Below, piece by piece: positions 6,130-6,394 of a DNA stretch of 6,394 nt. The notes under the pieces are model-generated. The model was not told the origin of the DNA. It ran no database searches and saw nothing but the letters and a program-made list of their open reading frames with translations. Source of the DNA: Candidatus Bathyarchaeota archaeon UBA185. GTDB lineage: Archaea > Thermoproteota > Bathyarchaeia > 40CM-2-53-6. Positions within the stretch are counted from its first letter, which is position 1; each line of letters opens with the position of its first letter. The DNA lies in the NCBI GenBank assembly GCA_002495485.1, contig DAFH01000059.1:419-6812 (forward strand), given 5' to 3'. Made by a program: the position numbers and the translations under genes.

Positions 6130-6394
6130 TACCGTTTCTCTCCCGCGAGAACGCTGAGCCGGACTGGATCGAGAGGCGGTCTTTGCGTGGTAAACCGCAG
6201 CTGAGCGGGCTTCAGCTTCTTCTCCATCCCCAGCAGTCGCAGGACGTGCATGAGGCAGGTTTTGCCCTGGCATGGGCCGGTCGAAAAGCCTGCGTATCGT
6301 TTGAGCGTCTCGATATCGTCGTAGCCCAGTCGGATGGCTTCCAGCACGTCTTCTTCAGTCAGGTCTTCGCAAAAACAGACTATCTTCTTGCCCA
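6129..6394 (-). CDS. BFD-like [2Fe-2S]-binding protein, electron-transfer subunit, N-terminus cut by window edge
   Basis: The window shows 87 codons and the stop; the reading frame is open through the right edge. Four cysteines in the BFD-like pattern are visible: a CFC pair at 6 and 8 of the visible part, then GPCQGKTC with cysteines 41 and 46. The linking helices contain AIRLGYDDIETLKR, typical of this domain. The C-terminal RPPLDPVRLSVLAGEKR tail matches the usual ending of small iron-sulfur proteins placed directly before DAO-family oxidoreductases, so this is probably a stand-alone protein of about 90-105 residues with only a few residues missing. The alternative is the C-terminal domain of a large FAD/NAD alpha subunit. 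It would take electrons from the flavin subunit that follows, as in dye-linked proline or hydroxyproline dehydrogenases and heteromeric sarcosine oxidases. An internal GTG at 6347 is not the start, because it would remove the first two cluster cysteines. Confidence 0.85.
   Translation of the reverse strand, partial: GKKIVCFCEDLTEEDVLEAIRLGYDDIETLKRYAGFSTGPCQGKTCLMHVLRLLGMEKKLKPAQLRFTTQRPPLDPVRLSVLAGEKR
6138..6144 (-). promoter_or_regulatory. Ribosome-binding site deciding the oxidoreductase start
   Basis: GGGAGAG on the minus strand lies eight bases before the ATG at 6129, inside the end of the iron-sulfur gene. It selects the start just ahead of the FAD-binding fold over in-frame starts farther upstream. 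Confidence 0.65.

Noticed and set aside
6130..6273. N-terminal extension of 48 residues on the FAD oxidoreductase
   Set aside because: It runs across the iron-sulfur gene in a different frame, and the ATG at 6129 has a good ribosome-binding site directly before the Rossmann fold.

Overview
All convincing genes in this window lie on the minus strand, so transcription runs from right to left. The order is a [2Fe-2S] protein (cut by the right edge), an FAD-dependent amine/amino-acid oxidoreductase, a phosphofructokinase, and then four genes of a dipeptide/oligopeptide ABC importer (permease, permease, ATPase, ATPase), the last cut by the left edge. No tRNA, rRNA, CRISPR array, insertion sequence or integrase is visible. 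Coding density is above 95 percent; only two gaps of about 95 bp separate the three blocks.

The organism cannot be fixed from this window. GC is intermediate, GTG and TTG starts are used, and Shine-Dalgarno sites are recognisable before most genes. The peptide-importer ATPase carries an unusual basic, proline-rich insertion, and the phosphofructokinase has the signature of the pyrophosphate-using group. An uncultivated archaeon, or a deep-branching bacterium of Chloroflexota or actinobacterial type, would both fit. This is inference only.

Region by region. Positions 6394-5011 hold the oxidoreductase pair, joined by a TAATG stop/start overlap; together they look like two subunits of a dye-linked (non-oxygen) amino-acid dehydrogenase. 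Positions 5010-4916 are a gap with two perfect inverted repeats, one of which overlaps the phosphofructokinase ribosome-binding site. Positions 4915-3893 hold the phosphofructokinase, with Asp103 and Lys123 in the two positions known to set pyrophosphate over ATP. Positions 3892-3799 are a second gap that probably carries the importer promoter. Positions 3798-1 hold the importer operon, tightly packed (gaps of 4 bp and 1 bp, then an overlap of 26 bp), which indicates translational coupling.

A reading that joins the genes is peptide import, oxidation of released amino acids by the flavin/iron-sulfur enzyme, and a reversible pyrophosphate-linked phosphofructokinase that could serve gluconeogenesis on amino-acid carbon. 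The neighbourhood is suggestive, but co-regulation is not shown. The gene for the extracellular substrate-binding protein, needed for import, is absent from the visible part. I see no clear evidence of a wholly new system; the most noteworthy items are the phosphofructokinase specificity residues, the ATPase insertion, the missing binding protein and the inverted repeats.
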